From an uncultured Acidimicrobiaceae bacterium (lineage in GTDB: Bacteria > Actinomycetota > Acidimicrobiia > Acidimicrobiales > RAAP-2): a DNA stretch of 64,000 bases. Location of the stretch: NCBI GenBank assembly GCA_903894295.1, contig CAITPI010000087.1:1-64000 (forward strand), in the 5' to 3' direction. The translations under genes were made by a program, and so were the position numbers. The first letter of the stretch is position 1; the number at the start of each line of letters is the position of its first letter. Under the pieces are notes generated by a model. That model worked only from the letters and a program-made list of their open reading frames with translations. It was not told the origin of the DNA and searched no databases. Of the stretch, positions 19,049 through 26,717 are shown one piece after another.

Positions 19049-20163
19049 GTCACGACGGCGATGCCGGTGTCCATCCGGTGGACGCACTGTTCTCCGGTGT
19101 CATCGGACAACCCCGGGCCGTCACCCAACTGAAGGCGGCTGCCCGACATCCGGTGCACGCCTACCTGCTGTTCGGACCACCGGGTTCGGGCCGGGCCGCC
19201 GCCGCCCGGGGTTTGGCCGCGGCCCTCTTGTGTGCCGAGAACGGGTGCGGGAACTGTCCGGAGTGTCGTCGGGCGCTGTCCGGCCTCCATCCCGACGTCG
19301 TCGAGTACGCCCGCACCGGTGCCACCTTGACGGTCGAGGATGCGGGGGTGATCCGGCGCCAGGCCCTCATGAAACCGGTAGAAGGAGATCGCCAGATCCT
19401 GGTGGTGCGGGACATCCAGTCGGCGGTGCGATCGGCCCCGGCGCTGTTGAAGACGATCGAGGAGCCTCCGCCGGGAACCATCTTCGTGCTCCTGGCCGAC
19501 GATCTGCCGGCCGAGATGGCCACCATCGTGAGCCGGTGTGTCCTCATCCGCTTTGACGCGGTCCCCGAACAGGTCGTGGCCCGGTGGCTGGTGGAACAGG
19601 GAGTGGACCCGGATCTCAGCGCCACGGTCGCTGCGGCTTCCGGTGGGCGTCTTGACCGGGCCCGTTTGATGTCCGAGGATCCGGGGTTTGCCCACCGCCA
19701 GCGACTCTGGCGATCGGTGGCCCAACGGCTTGACGGCACCGGCACGGCGGTCTGTGAACTCGCCAGTGAACTCCTGGCGGCCACCGAGGAGGGCCTGGCT
19801 CCCTTGCGGGCCCGACACGCCCAGGAACTGGCCGCCCTGGTGGAACAGTCCGAGGCGGCCGGCCAGCGTGGTGTGGCCGGCCGCAAGCAGATCGACGACC
19901 GGATGAAGCGGGAAGAACGTCGGTGGCGCACGGACGACCTCCGCTTCGGCCTGACCGCGCTCGCCGAGGAGTACCGGGACCGGCTGCTCGGGGCCGTGGC
20001 CATGCCGCACCCGGGAGCGATGCCGGTCGGTGCTCCGGAACGGCGCCGGATGGCCCGTCATCTGGACGCCATCCACGCCGCATCGGCGGCCCTCGACCGG
20101 AACGTCAACGAACTTCTCCTGCTGGACGGCCTGCTGGTGGAACTGTCCGATCTGGACCAGTAG
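19045..20163 (+). CDS. holB: DNA polymerase III delta' subunit
   Basis: 372 residues, AAA+ clamp-loader subunit. The N-terminal domain has VIGQPRAVTQLKAAA, the P-loop-like GPPGSGRAAAARG and a four-Cys zinc module (CAENGCGNCPEC), then VVRDIQSAVRSAPALLKTIEEPPPGTIFVLL and an SRC motif at IVSRCVLIRF. In the P-loop the catalytic Lys is Arg, in line with delta' being the non-hydrolysing stator of the clamp loader. The GTG at 19045 overlaps the tmk stop (GTGA). The pairing tmk-holB is widespread. After the stop there is only a short gap to tRNA-Thr. Confidence 0.93.
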   Translation: MSHDGDAGVHPVDALFSGVIGQPRAVTQLKAAARHPVHAYLLFGPPGSGRAAAARGLAAALLCAENGCGNCPECRRALSGLHPDVVEYARTGATLTVEDAGVIRRQALMKPVEGDRQILVVRDIQSAVRSAPALLKTIEEPPPGTIFVLLADDLPAEMATIVSRCVLIRFDAVPEQVVARWLVEQGVDPDLSATVAAASGGRLDRARLMSEDPGFAHRQRLWRSVAQRLDGTGTAVCELASELLAATEEGLAPLRARHAQELAALVEQSEAAGQRGVAGRKQIDDRMKREERRWRTDDLRFGLTALAEEYRDRLLGAVAMPHPGAMPVGAPERRRMARHLDAIHAASAALDRNVNELLLLDGLLVELSDLDQ

Positions 20164-20233
20164 GGCGGGACGGAACCCGGCGGGGCGACCGGGGTTTCCG
20201 AACCGTTGTCCGTTCCGGTAGTTTGGGGGCTTC

Positions 20234-20306
20234 GCCTGGGTAGCTCAGTCGGTAGAGCAACGCACTCGTAATGCGTAGGTCAGGAGTTCGATTCTCCTCC
20301 CAGGCT
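20234..20306 (+). tRNA. tRNA-Thr (anticodon CGT)
   Basis: A complete 73-nt cloverleaf. The acceptor stem is GCCTGGG/CCCAGGC, the D arm is GCTC-AGTCGGTAGA-GC, the anticodon stem ACGCA/TGCGT encloses CTCGTAA (anticodon CGT), and the T arm AGGAG/CTCCT encloses TTCGATT. CCA is encoded at 20307-20309. It decodes ACG. A TAGTTT -10-like box lies at 20219-20224. A second tRNA-Thr (TGT) lies at 51.9 kb. Confidence 0.97.
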
Positions 20307-20328
20307 CCAATCTGCGTCGGAGCGGGGA

Positions 20329-20370
20329 CCGGAGCGTTGCCGTCCGGAGCGTTGCCGTCCGGAGCGTGGC
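20329..20370. repeat. 15-bp tandem repeat before the ECF sigma gene
   Basis: The unit CCGGAGCGTTGCCGT occurs twice perfectly and a third time in part (CCGGAGCGTGGC), ending 7 bp before the sigma -10 box. It lies between the tRNA and the sigma gene, in the region expected to hold the -35 box and any activator site. Confidence 0.85.
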
Positions 20371-20376
20371 ACTGGC

Positions 20377-20382
20377 TAAGGT
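20377..20382 (+). promoter_or_regulatory. -10 box of the ECF sigma gene, leaderless type
   Basis: TAAGGT ends 6 nt before the ATG at 20389, predicting a leaderless transcript. I also looked for a SigR autoregulatory GGGAAY-N16/17-GTT promoter and found no good match. Confidence 0.45.
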
Positions 20383-20388
20383 TCTGCC

Positions 20389-20967
20389 ATGGCCGACCAA
20401 TCGGAGTTCGCCGCACTGGCGATGGAGTACATGTCGGCGCTCTATACGGCGGCCTTGCGCATGACCCGCAACCAGGCCGACGCCGAAGACCTCGTGCAGG
20501 AAACCTACCTGAAGGCCTACCGGTCCTTTGGCGGCTTCGAGGCCGGTACCAACCTGAAAGCGTGGCTGTACCGGATCCTCACCAACACCTACATCAACAC
20601 CTACCGGGCCAGGAAACGCCGCCCCGAACAGGCCGATGTGGAGAACGTCGAAGACCTCTACCTCTACCACCAGTTGGCGGCAGGAACGGCGCCGGGTGTG
20701 GGGCGGAGCGCCGAGGACGAGGTCCTCGACCAGTTCACCGACGACGACGTGAAGGCGGCCATCGAAGCGCTCCCCGACACCTTCCGGATGGCGGTGTTGC
20801 TGTCGGACGTCGAAGGGTTCTCCTACAAGGAGATTGCCGAGATCACCGACGTCCCGATCGGCACCGTGATGAGCCGTCTCCATCGGGGAAGAAAAGCGCT
20901 GCAAAAGGCGTTGATGGACGTGGGCGTGGCCCGGGGGTTGGTTGGTGTCGGCGATCAACAGCAGTGA
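20389..20967 (+). CDS. sigR: ECF sigma factor, SigR/SigH type
   Basis: 192 residues. Region 2 is complete ([55 protein letters not shown]), and region 4 reads [45 protein letters not shown]. The [20 protein letters not shown] stretch and the [13 protein letters not shown] helix are typical of actinobacterial SigR/SigH, which controls the thiol-oxidative and heat stress response. The next gene encodes its matching zinc anti-sigma factor, which strengthens the assignment. Stop-to-start spacing to that gene is 12 nt with GGGAGAAG as ribosome binding site, so both are made from one mRNA. Confidence 0.93.
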   Translation: MADQSEFAALAMEYMSALYTAALRMTRNQADAEDLVQETYLKAYRSFGGFEAGTNLKAWLYRILTNTYINTYRARKRRPEQADVENVEDLYLYHQLAAGTAPGVGRSAEDEVLDQFTDDDVKAAIEALPDTFRMAVLLSDVEGFSYKEIAEITDVPIGTVMSRLHRGRKALQKALMDVGVARGLVGVGDQQQ

Positions 20968-20979
20968 CAGGGAGAAGAC

Positions 20980-21285
20980 GTGAGCGAAGAACGCGATGAG
21001 GGTGTGAACCAGGACCGGCCCGGCCCGACCACGTTCGTTGACTGCGACGAGACGATCCGGCGCCTCTATGCCTATCTCGATGGCGAGTTGACCGAGCAAC
21101 GACGGGCCGAGATTGCCCAGCATCTCGACCTCTGTGGCCCCTGTGTGGGTGCCTTTGGTTTCGAAGCCGAACTGCGGGCCGCCATCGCCAACCGCTGCAA
21201 GGACCGGGTGCCGGACTCGTTGGTGGAGCGGGTGGCCGCCGCCTTGCGGCAGGAGTCCGAAGCAGCCGCCGGAGAAGGCTCGTAG
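20980..21285 (+). CDS. rsrA: Zinc anti-sigma factor, RsrA/RshA type
   Basis: 101 residues. It has the ZAS motif H-x3-C-x2-C (HLDLCGPC, His48, Cys52, Cys55) plus an upstream Cys22, which together give the zinc and redox ligands of RsrA. In that family disulfide formation expels zinc and frees the sigma factor. It lies directly behind the SigR-like gene, the normal arrangement. The GTG start follows GGGAGAAG. Several mycothiol-linked actinobacteria carry the same pair; whether this organism makes mycothiol cannot be judged here, though ergothioneine genes occur at 49-51 kb. Confidence 0.9.
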   Translation: MSEERDEGVNQDRPGPTTFVDCDETIRRLYAYLDGELTEQRRAEIAQHLDLCGPCVGAFGFEAELRAAIANRCKDRVPDSLVERVAAALRQESEAAAGEGS

Positions 21286-21314
21286 TCCGGTGACCCGGTC
21301 GGAGGAGCACGACC

Positions 21315-22436
21315 GTGGGTGACGAGCGACCCGACGGCAACGGTGCCGTGTCGTGGGAGATGGCGTCCCGGGTGGCCACCTGGGTGGGACTGCGCACCAA
21401 CGTGCCGGCACCGTACCGACCGGACCTCCTCCAGGACGATTTCGACGAACTGACGGCCGAGGCCGAGCATCTGGTGGAAGCGGCTACCGGTCTTCGTTCT
21501 GCCGCCGGCACGGCCCGGGCCCGGGTGGTCGACCGGTCGCAGTGGGTATCGGCCAACATCGCCAGTTTTCAGCGCCTGCTCGGCCCCCAACTTGAACGGC
21601 TGGACCCGTCACGCCTGGTGGGGAACTCATCCCGGAGCGCCCCCTGGACCTCATCGCTGCGAGGCGTGAGCCGGTCGGTGGCCGGGACCCAGATGGGAGT
21701 GGTGCTCGGCTGGCTTTCGACCCGGGTGTTGGGCCAGTACGACCTGCTGCTCACCGAAGAGGCCATCGAGGACCAGGACCTCGTCTACTACGTGGGACCC
21801 AACATCGTGGCCCTGGAGCGGGCCCACGGATTCCCGCCCCGGGAGTTCCGGTTGTGGCTGGCCCTGCACGAGGTGACGCATCGATGCCAGTTCACCGGCA
21901 TCGACTGGATGCGGGAGTACTTCGTCTCGCTGGTCAACGACGGCATCAACTCGCTGGATCCCGACCCGGCCCGGATGGCCGAAGCGCTGAAGCGGACGGC
22001 CGAGATGGTTCTGGCCGGGAAGAACCCGCTCAAGGAGAACGGCATGATCGGCCTGGTGACTTCGGCCTCCCAGCTCGAAGGCATCCAGCGCATCCAGGCC
22101 CTGATGAGTCTGCTCGAAGGTCACGGGGACATCACGATGGACCGGGCCGGAGCGGCCGAGATCCCGAGTGCGGACCGCTTCGGCGAAGTACTGCGCCAGC
22201 GGCGCACGCAGAGCCGGTTCCCGGCCCGGCTGCTTCAACAGCTGCTCGGGTTCGAGGCCAAGATGCGCCAGTACGAAGAGGGTGAGCGTTTCATCACCGC
22301 CGTCGAGGACGAGGCGGGGGCCGGCTTTCTCGACCATGCGTGGCAGGGGCCGGAGTGGCTCCCGACCATCGACGAGATCCGGAACCCCACCTCGTGGGTG
22401 CGTCGGGTGAACGCAGCAAGTGCCCTGGTTGTCTGA
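21315..22436 (+). CDS. Zincin-like metalloprotease (DUF2342 family)
   Basis: 373 residues. It has an HExxH zinc motif, HEVTH at 185-189, inside REFRLWLALHEVTHRCQFTGIDWMREYF, with the downstream acidic stretches typical of this actinobacterial family (once named F420 biosynthesis associated). VSRSVAGTQMGVVLGWLSTRVLGQYDL and LVYYVGPNI also match that family. The true substrate is unknown. The gene order zincin-tilS-hpt is that of mycobacteria, so the family is tied to this locus. GTG 21315 has GGAGGAGC upstream. Its 3' end overlaps the possible tilS start by 17 nt. Confidence 0.88.
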   Translation: MGDERPDGNGAVSWEMASRVATWVGLRTNVPAPYRPDLLQDDFDELTAEAEHLVEAATGLRSAAGTARARVVDRSQWVSANIASFQRLLGPQLERLDPSRLVGNSSRSAPWTSSLRGVSRSVAGTQMGVVLGWLSTRVLGQYDLLLTEEAIEDQDLVYYVGPNIVALERAHGFPPREFRLWLALHEVTHRCQFTGIDWMREYFVSLVNDGINSLDPDPARMAEALKRTAEMVLAGKNPLKENGMIGLVTSASQLEGIQRIQALMSLLEGHGDITMDRAGAAEIPSADRFGEVLRQRRTQSRFPARLLQQLLGFEAKMRQYEEGERFITAVEDEAGAGFLDHAWQGPEWLPTIDEIRNPTSWVRRVNAASALVV

Positions 22437-23379
22437 CCCGGTATTCGCAACGTTGGATCCCGGGGGGCGGGGCGTCACCGGGAAGTCGGACGGCGAGGCC
22501 GGAGTGACCCGGATGGTGGCCGACCTGCTGGCCCGCTGCACCTTCCCGGAAAGGGGCGCACCGTGTCGGGTCGCCGTCTCCGGTGGGGCCGACTCACTCG
22601 CACTGTTGGTCCTGGCGGTGGCTGCCGGGTGTGAAGTCACGGCGCTGCACGTCGACCACGGGCTTCGCCCCGGCTCGGCGGCCGAGGCCGACGTCGTGGC
22701 CGCCGCGGCGGGACGTTTCGGTGCCGACTTCATCTCCCTGAGCATCGACCCCGGGGAGGGGCCCAATCTGGAAGCCCGGGCCCGGGTGGCCCGCAAGGAG
22801 GTACTCGGGCCGGGTGTGGCCACCGGCCACACTGCTGACGACCAGGCCGAGACGGTGTTGATCAACCTGCTGCGCGGCGCGGGGGTGGACGGACTGGCCG
22901 GTATGCGTCGTGGTCCCGAACATCCGTTGCTCGACCTTCGTCGGAGCGAAACGGCCGGCCTCTGCGCCGCCCTCGGACTGCATCCGGTCAACGATCCGAC
23001 CAACACCGACACCCGCTTCGTCCGGGTCCGGATCCGCCATGAACTGTTGCCGTTGTGCGAGGAGATCGCCGGCCGGGATCTGGTGCCCGTCCTCGCCCGA
23101 CAGGCCGATCTGCTGGCTGGCGACGCCGAGGTGCTGGCCGCGGTGGCCGACCTGCTCAACCCGACCGAGGCGGCCCGGCTGGTGGCCGGGCCGGAGACGG
23201 TTGCCCGCCGCAGCGTGCGTCGGTGGCTGACCGGAGACGACGGGTATCCACCGTCGCAGGCGGCGGTGGAACGGGTGCTTGACGTTGCCCGCAAGAGGTT
23301 TCGGGCCACCGAACTGCCGGGCGGACGGCGGGTCTGGCGGTCCGCCGGACAACTCCACCGGTCTGAGCCCGATTCGTGA
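22420..23379 (+). CDS. tilS: tRNA(Ile)-lysidine synthase
   Basis: 319 residues from the first GTG. The PP-loop ATP-binding motif is AVSGGADSLALL, followed by VTALHVDHGLRPGSAAEADVV, the GHTADDQAETVLINLLRGAGVDGLAGM block and NDPTNTDTRFVRVRIRHELLP. The enzyme attaches lysine to C34 of tRNA-Ile(CAU), so that the tRNA reads AUA. The start is uncertain: GTG 22420 overlaps the previous gene, and GTG 22504 (VTRMVADLL) would remove 28 residues that look unstructured. The protein is short compared with E. coli TilS and lacks most of the C-terminal domains, as is usual in actinobacteria. Confidence 0.93.
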   Translation: MPWLSDPVFATLDPGGRGVTGKSDGEAGVTRMVADLLARCTFPERGAPCRVAVSGGADSLALLVLAVAAGCEVTALHVDHGLRPGSAAEADVVAAAAGRFGADFISLSIDPGEGPNLEARARVARKEVLGPGVATGHTADDQAETVLINLLRGAGVDGLAGMRRGPEHPLLDLRRSETAGLCAALGLHPVNDPTNTDTRFVRVRIRHELLPLCEEIAGRDLVPVLARQADLLAGDAEVLAAVADLLNPTEAARLVAGPETVARRSVRRWLTGDDGYPPSQAAVERVLDVARKRFRATELPGGRRVWRSAGQLHRSEPDS

Positions 23380-23401
23380 ACGCGGCCACCCGCTGCTCCG
23401 A

Positions 23402-23407
23402 TACAGT
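23402..23407 (+). promoter_or_regulatory. -10 box of hpt, leaderless type
   Basis: TACAGT ends 6 nt before the GTG at 23414. It indicates that hpt has its own leaderless promoter in addition to read-through from tilS. Confidence 0.45.
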
Positions 23408-23413
23408 CGCGCT

Positions 23414-24001
23414 GTGACCTCCGCACTGTCTGGCCCGACCGGTCAGTCCCATCGTCTGGCCGACTCGGCGGAGATCGGACCGGCCATTGTCACCGAAGCC
23501 GATCTGCAGCGTCGCATCCGTGAACTCGGGGCCCAGATCACCGAGGACTATCCCGACGAACCTCCGTTGCTGGTGGGCGTGCTGAAGGGCGCCTTCATGT
23601 TCATGGCCGACCTCTCCCGGGCCATCGACCGGCCCGTTGAGGTCGATTTCATGGCGGTCTCCTCGTATGGAAGCGCCACCCACACCTCGGGCGTGGTGCG
23701 GATCGTGAAGGATCTCGACGTGGACCTTCAGGGTCGACACGTGCTGGTCGTGGAGGACATCGTCGACAGCGGATTGACGCTCAACTACCTCCAGCGCTAC
23801 CTGCTGGCCCGCGAGCCGGCCAGTCTCGAAGTCTGTGCCCTGCTCCTGAAGGACGGCCAGCAGCGCACCGAGTTGAAGCTTCGTTACGTGGGTTTCCACA
23901 TCCCGGCCGATTTCGTCGTCGGCTACGGCCTCGACGTGGCCGAACGCTTCCGCAACCTGAACGCCATCCACGCCTACATCCCACCTCGTTCGCCAAGATG
24001 A
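23414..24001 (+). CDS. hpt: Hypoxanthine phosphoribosyltransferase
   Basis: 195 residues from GTG 23414; the track start at 23279 lies inside tilS. The PRPP-binding motif is VLVVEDIVDSGLTLNYL, preceded by the flexible loop VDFMAVSSYGSATHTSGVVRIVKDLDVDLQGRH and followed by FHIPADFVVGYGLDVAERFRNL with the purine-contacting residues. It salvages hypoxanthine and guanine to IMP and GMP. In many actinobacteria ftsH follows hpt; here the next gene is folE, so ftsH is missing from this locus. Confidence 0.95.
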   Translation: MTSALSGPTGQSHRLADSAEIGPAIVTEADLQRRIRELGAQITEDYPDEPPLLVGVLKGAFMFMADLSRAIDRPVEVDFMAVSSYGSATHTSGVVRIVKDLDVDLQGRHVLVVEDIVDSGLTLNYLQRYLLAREPASLEVCALLLKDGQQRTELKLRYVGFHIPADFVVGYGLDVAERFRNLNAIHAYIPPRSPR

Positions 24002-24088
24002 GCGGACTCTTGGGCTCCCGCCTCCGGATGGATACCGGTCGTTCCGTTTCGTTCCGACTGTTCCCTGGACCCAGAAAGGGTTGAAGCA

Positions 24089-24658
24089 ATGAGTGTCGAC
24101 ATTCCGAGAATCGAAGCGGCCGTCCGGGAGTTGTTGGCCGCCATTGGCGAGGACCCGGAGCGGGACGGGCTCCTCGAGACGCCCAAGCGGGTCGCCCACA
24201 TGTACGGTGAACTCTTCTCCGGACTGGCCGAAGACCCGGCCGACCACCTCATGGTGACCTTCGAGGCCCACCACGACGAGATGGTGATGGTGCGGGACAT
24301 CCCGTTCACTTCGCTCTGTGAGCACCATCTGGTGCCGTTCATGGGCCGGGCCCACGTGGCCTACATCCCGGGCAACGACGGACGGATCACCGGGTTGTCC
24401 AAGATGGCCCGGCTGGTCGACGGTTTCGCCCGCCGCCTTCAGGTCCAGGAGCGGATGACGGCCCAGATCGCCGACTCCATGGAGAAGGTGCTGGACCCGA
24501 AGGGCGTACTGGTCGTGGTCGAAGCCGAGCACCAGTGCATGTCGATGAGGGGCGTGAAGAAGTCCGGCACGATGACGGTGACCTCGGCCGTGCGGGGCCT
24601 GTTCCGCCAGGATGCAGCAACCCGGGCCGAGGCGATGCAGTTCATCCACGGACGCTGA
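24089..24658 (+). CDS. folE: GTP cyclohydrolase I
   Basis: 189 residues. Motifs: [21 protein letters not shown], the zinc-binding [50 protein letters not shown], and [29 protein letters not shown] (second zinc Cys in HQCM). It opens GTP to 7,8-dihydroneopterin triphosphate, the first step of folate synthesis, and begins the folE-folP-folB-folK run. The ATG follows AGAAAGGG at good spacing. The zinc-dependent FolE1 type is evident from the Cys/His set. Confidence 0.97.
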   Translation: MSVDIPRIEAAVRELLAAIGEDPERDGLLETPKRVAHMYGELFSGLAEDPADHLMVTFEAHHDEMVMVRDIPFTSLCEHHLVPFMGRAHVAYIPGNDGRITGLSKMARLVDGFARRLQVQERMTAQIADSMEKVLDPKGVLVVVEAEHQCMSMRGVKKSGTMTVTSAVRGLFRQDAATRAEAMQFIHGR

Positions 24659-24762
24659 CGGTTCCGACCCGGGGGGCCGTACCGGGTTCGTGCTGCGCGT
24701 GAAAACCCCGCAAATCCCGGGAAAAGTGGGAGGTTTCGGGGAAGCGGTCGCTTGTCGTGGCC

Positions 24763-24768
24763 TACGCT
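24763..24768 (+). promoter_or_regulatory. -10 box of folP, leaderless type
   Basis: TACGCT ends 7 nt before the ATG at 24776. It supports this start over the upstream in-frame GTG and predicts a second promoter within the folate cluster. Confidence 0.45.
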
Positions 24769-24775
24769 GCCCTTC

Positions 24776-25606
24776 ATGGCAATCGGGAGTGGGGACCAGC
24801 GGCCACTGGTGATGGGGATTCTGAACGTCACGGAGGACTCGTTCTCCGATGGCGGAAAGTGGTTCACCGTCGAGCGGGCCATCGCCCACGGTCGCGACCT
24901 CATCGCCCAGGGCGCCGATGTCGTTGACGTCGGTGGCGAATCGAGCCGGCCCGGGGCGGTGGCGGTCGACGTCGACGAGGAGATCCGTCGGGTGGTCCCG
25001 GTCATCGAGGCCCTGCACGGCGAGGTCCGACTCTCGGTGGACACCGTGAAGCCCGAGGTGGCGAGGGCGGCAGTGGCCGCCGGCGTCAGCCTGATCAACG
25101 ATGTCTCGGCCACGCTCGGCCCGGTGGCGGCTGACCTTGGGGTGGGGTGGATCGCCATGCACCGTCAGGGCACGCCACAGACCATGCAGGACAACCCCAG
25201 GTACGTAAACGTGGTCCACGAGGTCACCCGCTTCCTTCTGGAACGGGCGAGCGACGCCGCGGACCGGGGCGTGGGCGAGATCTGGATCGATCCGGGCATC
25301 GGCTTTGGGAAGACCGTGGCCCACAACCTGACCCTGCTGGGTCACCTCGACGAACTGGTGGCCCACGGGTGGCCGGTGGCGGTCGGAACCAGTCGCAAGA
25401 TGTTTGTCGGAGTCGCGGGCAGCCGTTCGGAGGAGATCCTCCCGGTGGCTGACCGACTGCCGGGTTCACTGGCCACTGCCACCTGGGCCATGGAGTTGGG
25501 GGCCGGACTCGTACGCGTCCACGACGTGGCGGCTACCCTCCATGCGGCTCGACTGGTTGGCCCCATCCGGAGGGGATCGGAGATGAAGGTGGAGGTAGCG
25601 ACATGA
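24776..25606 (+). CDS. folP: Dihydropteroate synthase
   Basis: 276 residues from ATG 24776, chosen because a -10 box lies 7 nt upstream; GTG 24752 is less likely. TIM-barrel motifs: LVMGILNVTEDSFSDGG, GADVVDVGGESSRPGA, SVDTVKPEVARAA, LINDVSATLGP, WIAMHRQGTPQTMQ, IWIDPGIGFGKTVAHNLTLL and AVGTSRKMF. It joins p-aminobenzoate to the pterin pyrophosphate and is the sulfonamide target. The stop overlaps the next start (ATGA at 25603), so the tailed pseudophosphatase-like protein is translated from the same message. Confidence 0.96.
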   Translation: MAIGSGDQRPLVMGILNVTEDSFSDGGKWFTVERAIAHGRDLIAQGADVVDVGGESSRPGAVAVDVDEEIRRVVPVIEALHGEVRLSVDTVKPEVARAAVAAGVSLINDVSATLGPVAADLGVGWIAMHRQGTPQTMQDNPRYVNVVHEVTRFLLERASDAADRGVGEIWIDPGIGFGKTVAHNLTLLGHLDELVAHGWPVAVGTSRKMFVGVAGSRSEEILPVADRLPGSLATATWAMELGAGLVRVHDVAATLHAARLVGPIRRGSEMKVEVAT

Positions 25607-26337
25607 AGGGCAAGTGGGCGTCGGGGATTCCTCCTCGCAACTTCACCTGGGTGATCGAAGGCAAGCTGGCGATGAGCGAGCGGCCGGGTGGCTTTGCCCC
25701 CAACCACCGCAAGGTGCGTCGTCAGGAGGAGATCATCTGGCTCCAGGTCCAGGGCTTCAACCGGGTGGTGTCGCTCCTCCCGTCCTCTCACAACCTGCAG
25801 GCGTATGACGAACTCTCCATGGCCAGCGTCCACTATCCGGTGCCGGTGTCCGGCGACGTGCGGGCCGTCCTCGTCGATCTCTACCGTGACCTGCAGGTCC
25901 GTCTGGCCAACGGGGAGCGGCTCCTGATCCACCAGGAAGAACTCGGCGACCGGGTGACGGGCGTGGTGGCCGGGTATCTGCTGTGCACCGATGTCCGTGT
26001 TGGCACGGCCCAGCAGGCGGTGACGGTACTCGAGAACCTGACCCGCCATCCGATGGGGGCCGCCGGCCGCGAACTGGTGACCCAGGCAGCCCAGATCCTG
26101 GCCGCCACCAAGGCCAGGTCGGACGAGGTCTCCGAGCCGCCCGAGCCGGCCAGGAAGGCTTCGGCCAGGAAAGCCCCGGCCAAGAAGGTCGCGGGGACCA
26201 AAACCCCGGCCAAAAAGGTTGCGGGGACCAAAACCCCGGCCAAGAAGGTTGCGGCGACCAAGGCTCCGGCCAAGAAGGTTGCGGCCGGAGAGGCTCCGGC
26301 CACCGGACCGACGAAGTCGAAGCCCCGATCGGCATGA
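25603..26337 (+). CDS. Dual-specificity-phosphatase-like protein with Cys-to-Gln change and Lys/Ala/Pro tail
   Basis: 244 residues. Residues 12-150 look like a cyclin-dependent-kinase-inhibitor/dual-specificity phosphatase fold: PRNFTWVIEGKLAMSERPGG, EEIIWLQVQGFNRVVSLLPS and VHYPVPVSGDV, then LLIHQEELGDRVTGVVAGYLL. The last matches the H-C-x5-R loop of cysteine phosphatases (His110, Arg117, followed by VVAGYLL), but position 111 is Gln instead of the nucleophile Cys. The usual general-acid Asp after HxPVP also seems absent. From ~183 the protein is a tail of four 10-residue units (APAKKVAGTK type). It is coupled to folP (ATGA) and folB (ATGA). Function is unknown; a non-catalytic phosphoprotein or ligand-binding role is inferred. 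Confidence 0.75.
   Translation: MKGKWASGIPPRNFTWVIEGKLAMSERPGGFAPNHRKVRRQEEIIWLQVQGFNRVVSLLPSSHNLQAYDELSMASVHYPVPVSGDVRAVLVDLYRDLQVRLANGERLLIHQEELGDRVTGVVAGYLLCTDVRVGTAQQAVTVLENLTRHPMGAAGRELVTQAAQILAATKARSDEVSEPPEPARKASARKAPAKKVAGTKTPAKKVAGTKTPAKKVAATKAPAKKVAAGEAPATGPTKSKPRSA
26170..26289. repeat. 30-bp tandem repeat encoding the tail of the folP-folB protein
   Basis: Four consecutive 30-bp units (from 26170, 26200, 26230 and 26260) of the form AAAACCCCGGCCAAGAAGGT plus GCGGGGACC encode TPAKKVAGTK-like decapeptides. The middle two differ by only two bases. Same unit length as the glnII tail repeat. Confidence 0.85.
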
Positions 26338-26717
26338 CCAGCCACACGTCGTCGCCGGACCGGATCGAGATCCGGGGCCTCCGTCTGGTGGGAACCCATG
26401 GGGTGCTGGTCGAGGAGAAGGAACGGGCCCAGCCCTTCGAGGTCGACCTTGACCTGGTGGCCGACCTGACGGCGGCGGGTCGTTCCGACCAGCTTTTGGA
26501 CACCGTCGACTACGGGGCGGTGGTGGCCCGGGTGGCCGAACTGGTCGCGGGCGGTCCGTCGCACGAGCTGCTCGAGTCCCTGGCCCGCCAACTCGGCCAG
26601 GAGGTCCTGGCCCTCGACGGACGGATCGAGCAGGTGGTGGTGACCCTGCGCAAGCTCCGGCCGCCGCTCCCCGCCGATCTTGCCTCGGTGGGGGTGCGGG
26701 TCACGAGCGTCCGGTGA
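26334..26717 (+). CDS. folB: Dihydroneopterin aldolase
   Basis: 127 residues from the ATG overlapping the previous stop; the track ORF begins far upstream in another gene's frame. FolB features: IEIRGLRLVGTHGVLVEEKERAQPFEVDLDL, TVDYGAVVARVAELV, SHELLESLARQLGQEVL and VTLRKLRPPL. It cleaves dihydroneopterin to 6-hydroxymethyl-dihydropterin and glycolaldehyde. Catalytic Glu (in GVLVEEKE) and Lys (in LRKLRPP) are in place. The stop overlaps the folK start (GTGA). Confidence 0.95.
   Translation: MTSHTSSPDRIEIRGLRLVGTHGVLVEEKERAQPFEVDLDLVADLTAAGRSDQLLDTVDYGAVVARVAELVAGGPSHELLESLARQLGQEVLALDGRIEQVVVTLRKLRPPLPADLASVGVRVTSVR

Noticed and set aside
20309-20388. SigR-type autoregulatory promoter upstream of the ECF sigma gene
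   Set aside because: GGGACC and GTT elements occur, but not at 16-17-nt spacing, and they fall in a tandem repeat; a TAAGGT box close to the ATG fits better.
26170-26300. CRISPR-like or IS-related direct repeats at 26.2 kb (and at 2.4 and 18.2 kb)
   Set aside because: The repeats are contiguous without spacers and stay in frame, coding for Lys/Ala/Pro tails. They are coding tandem repeats, not CRISPR arrays.
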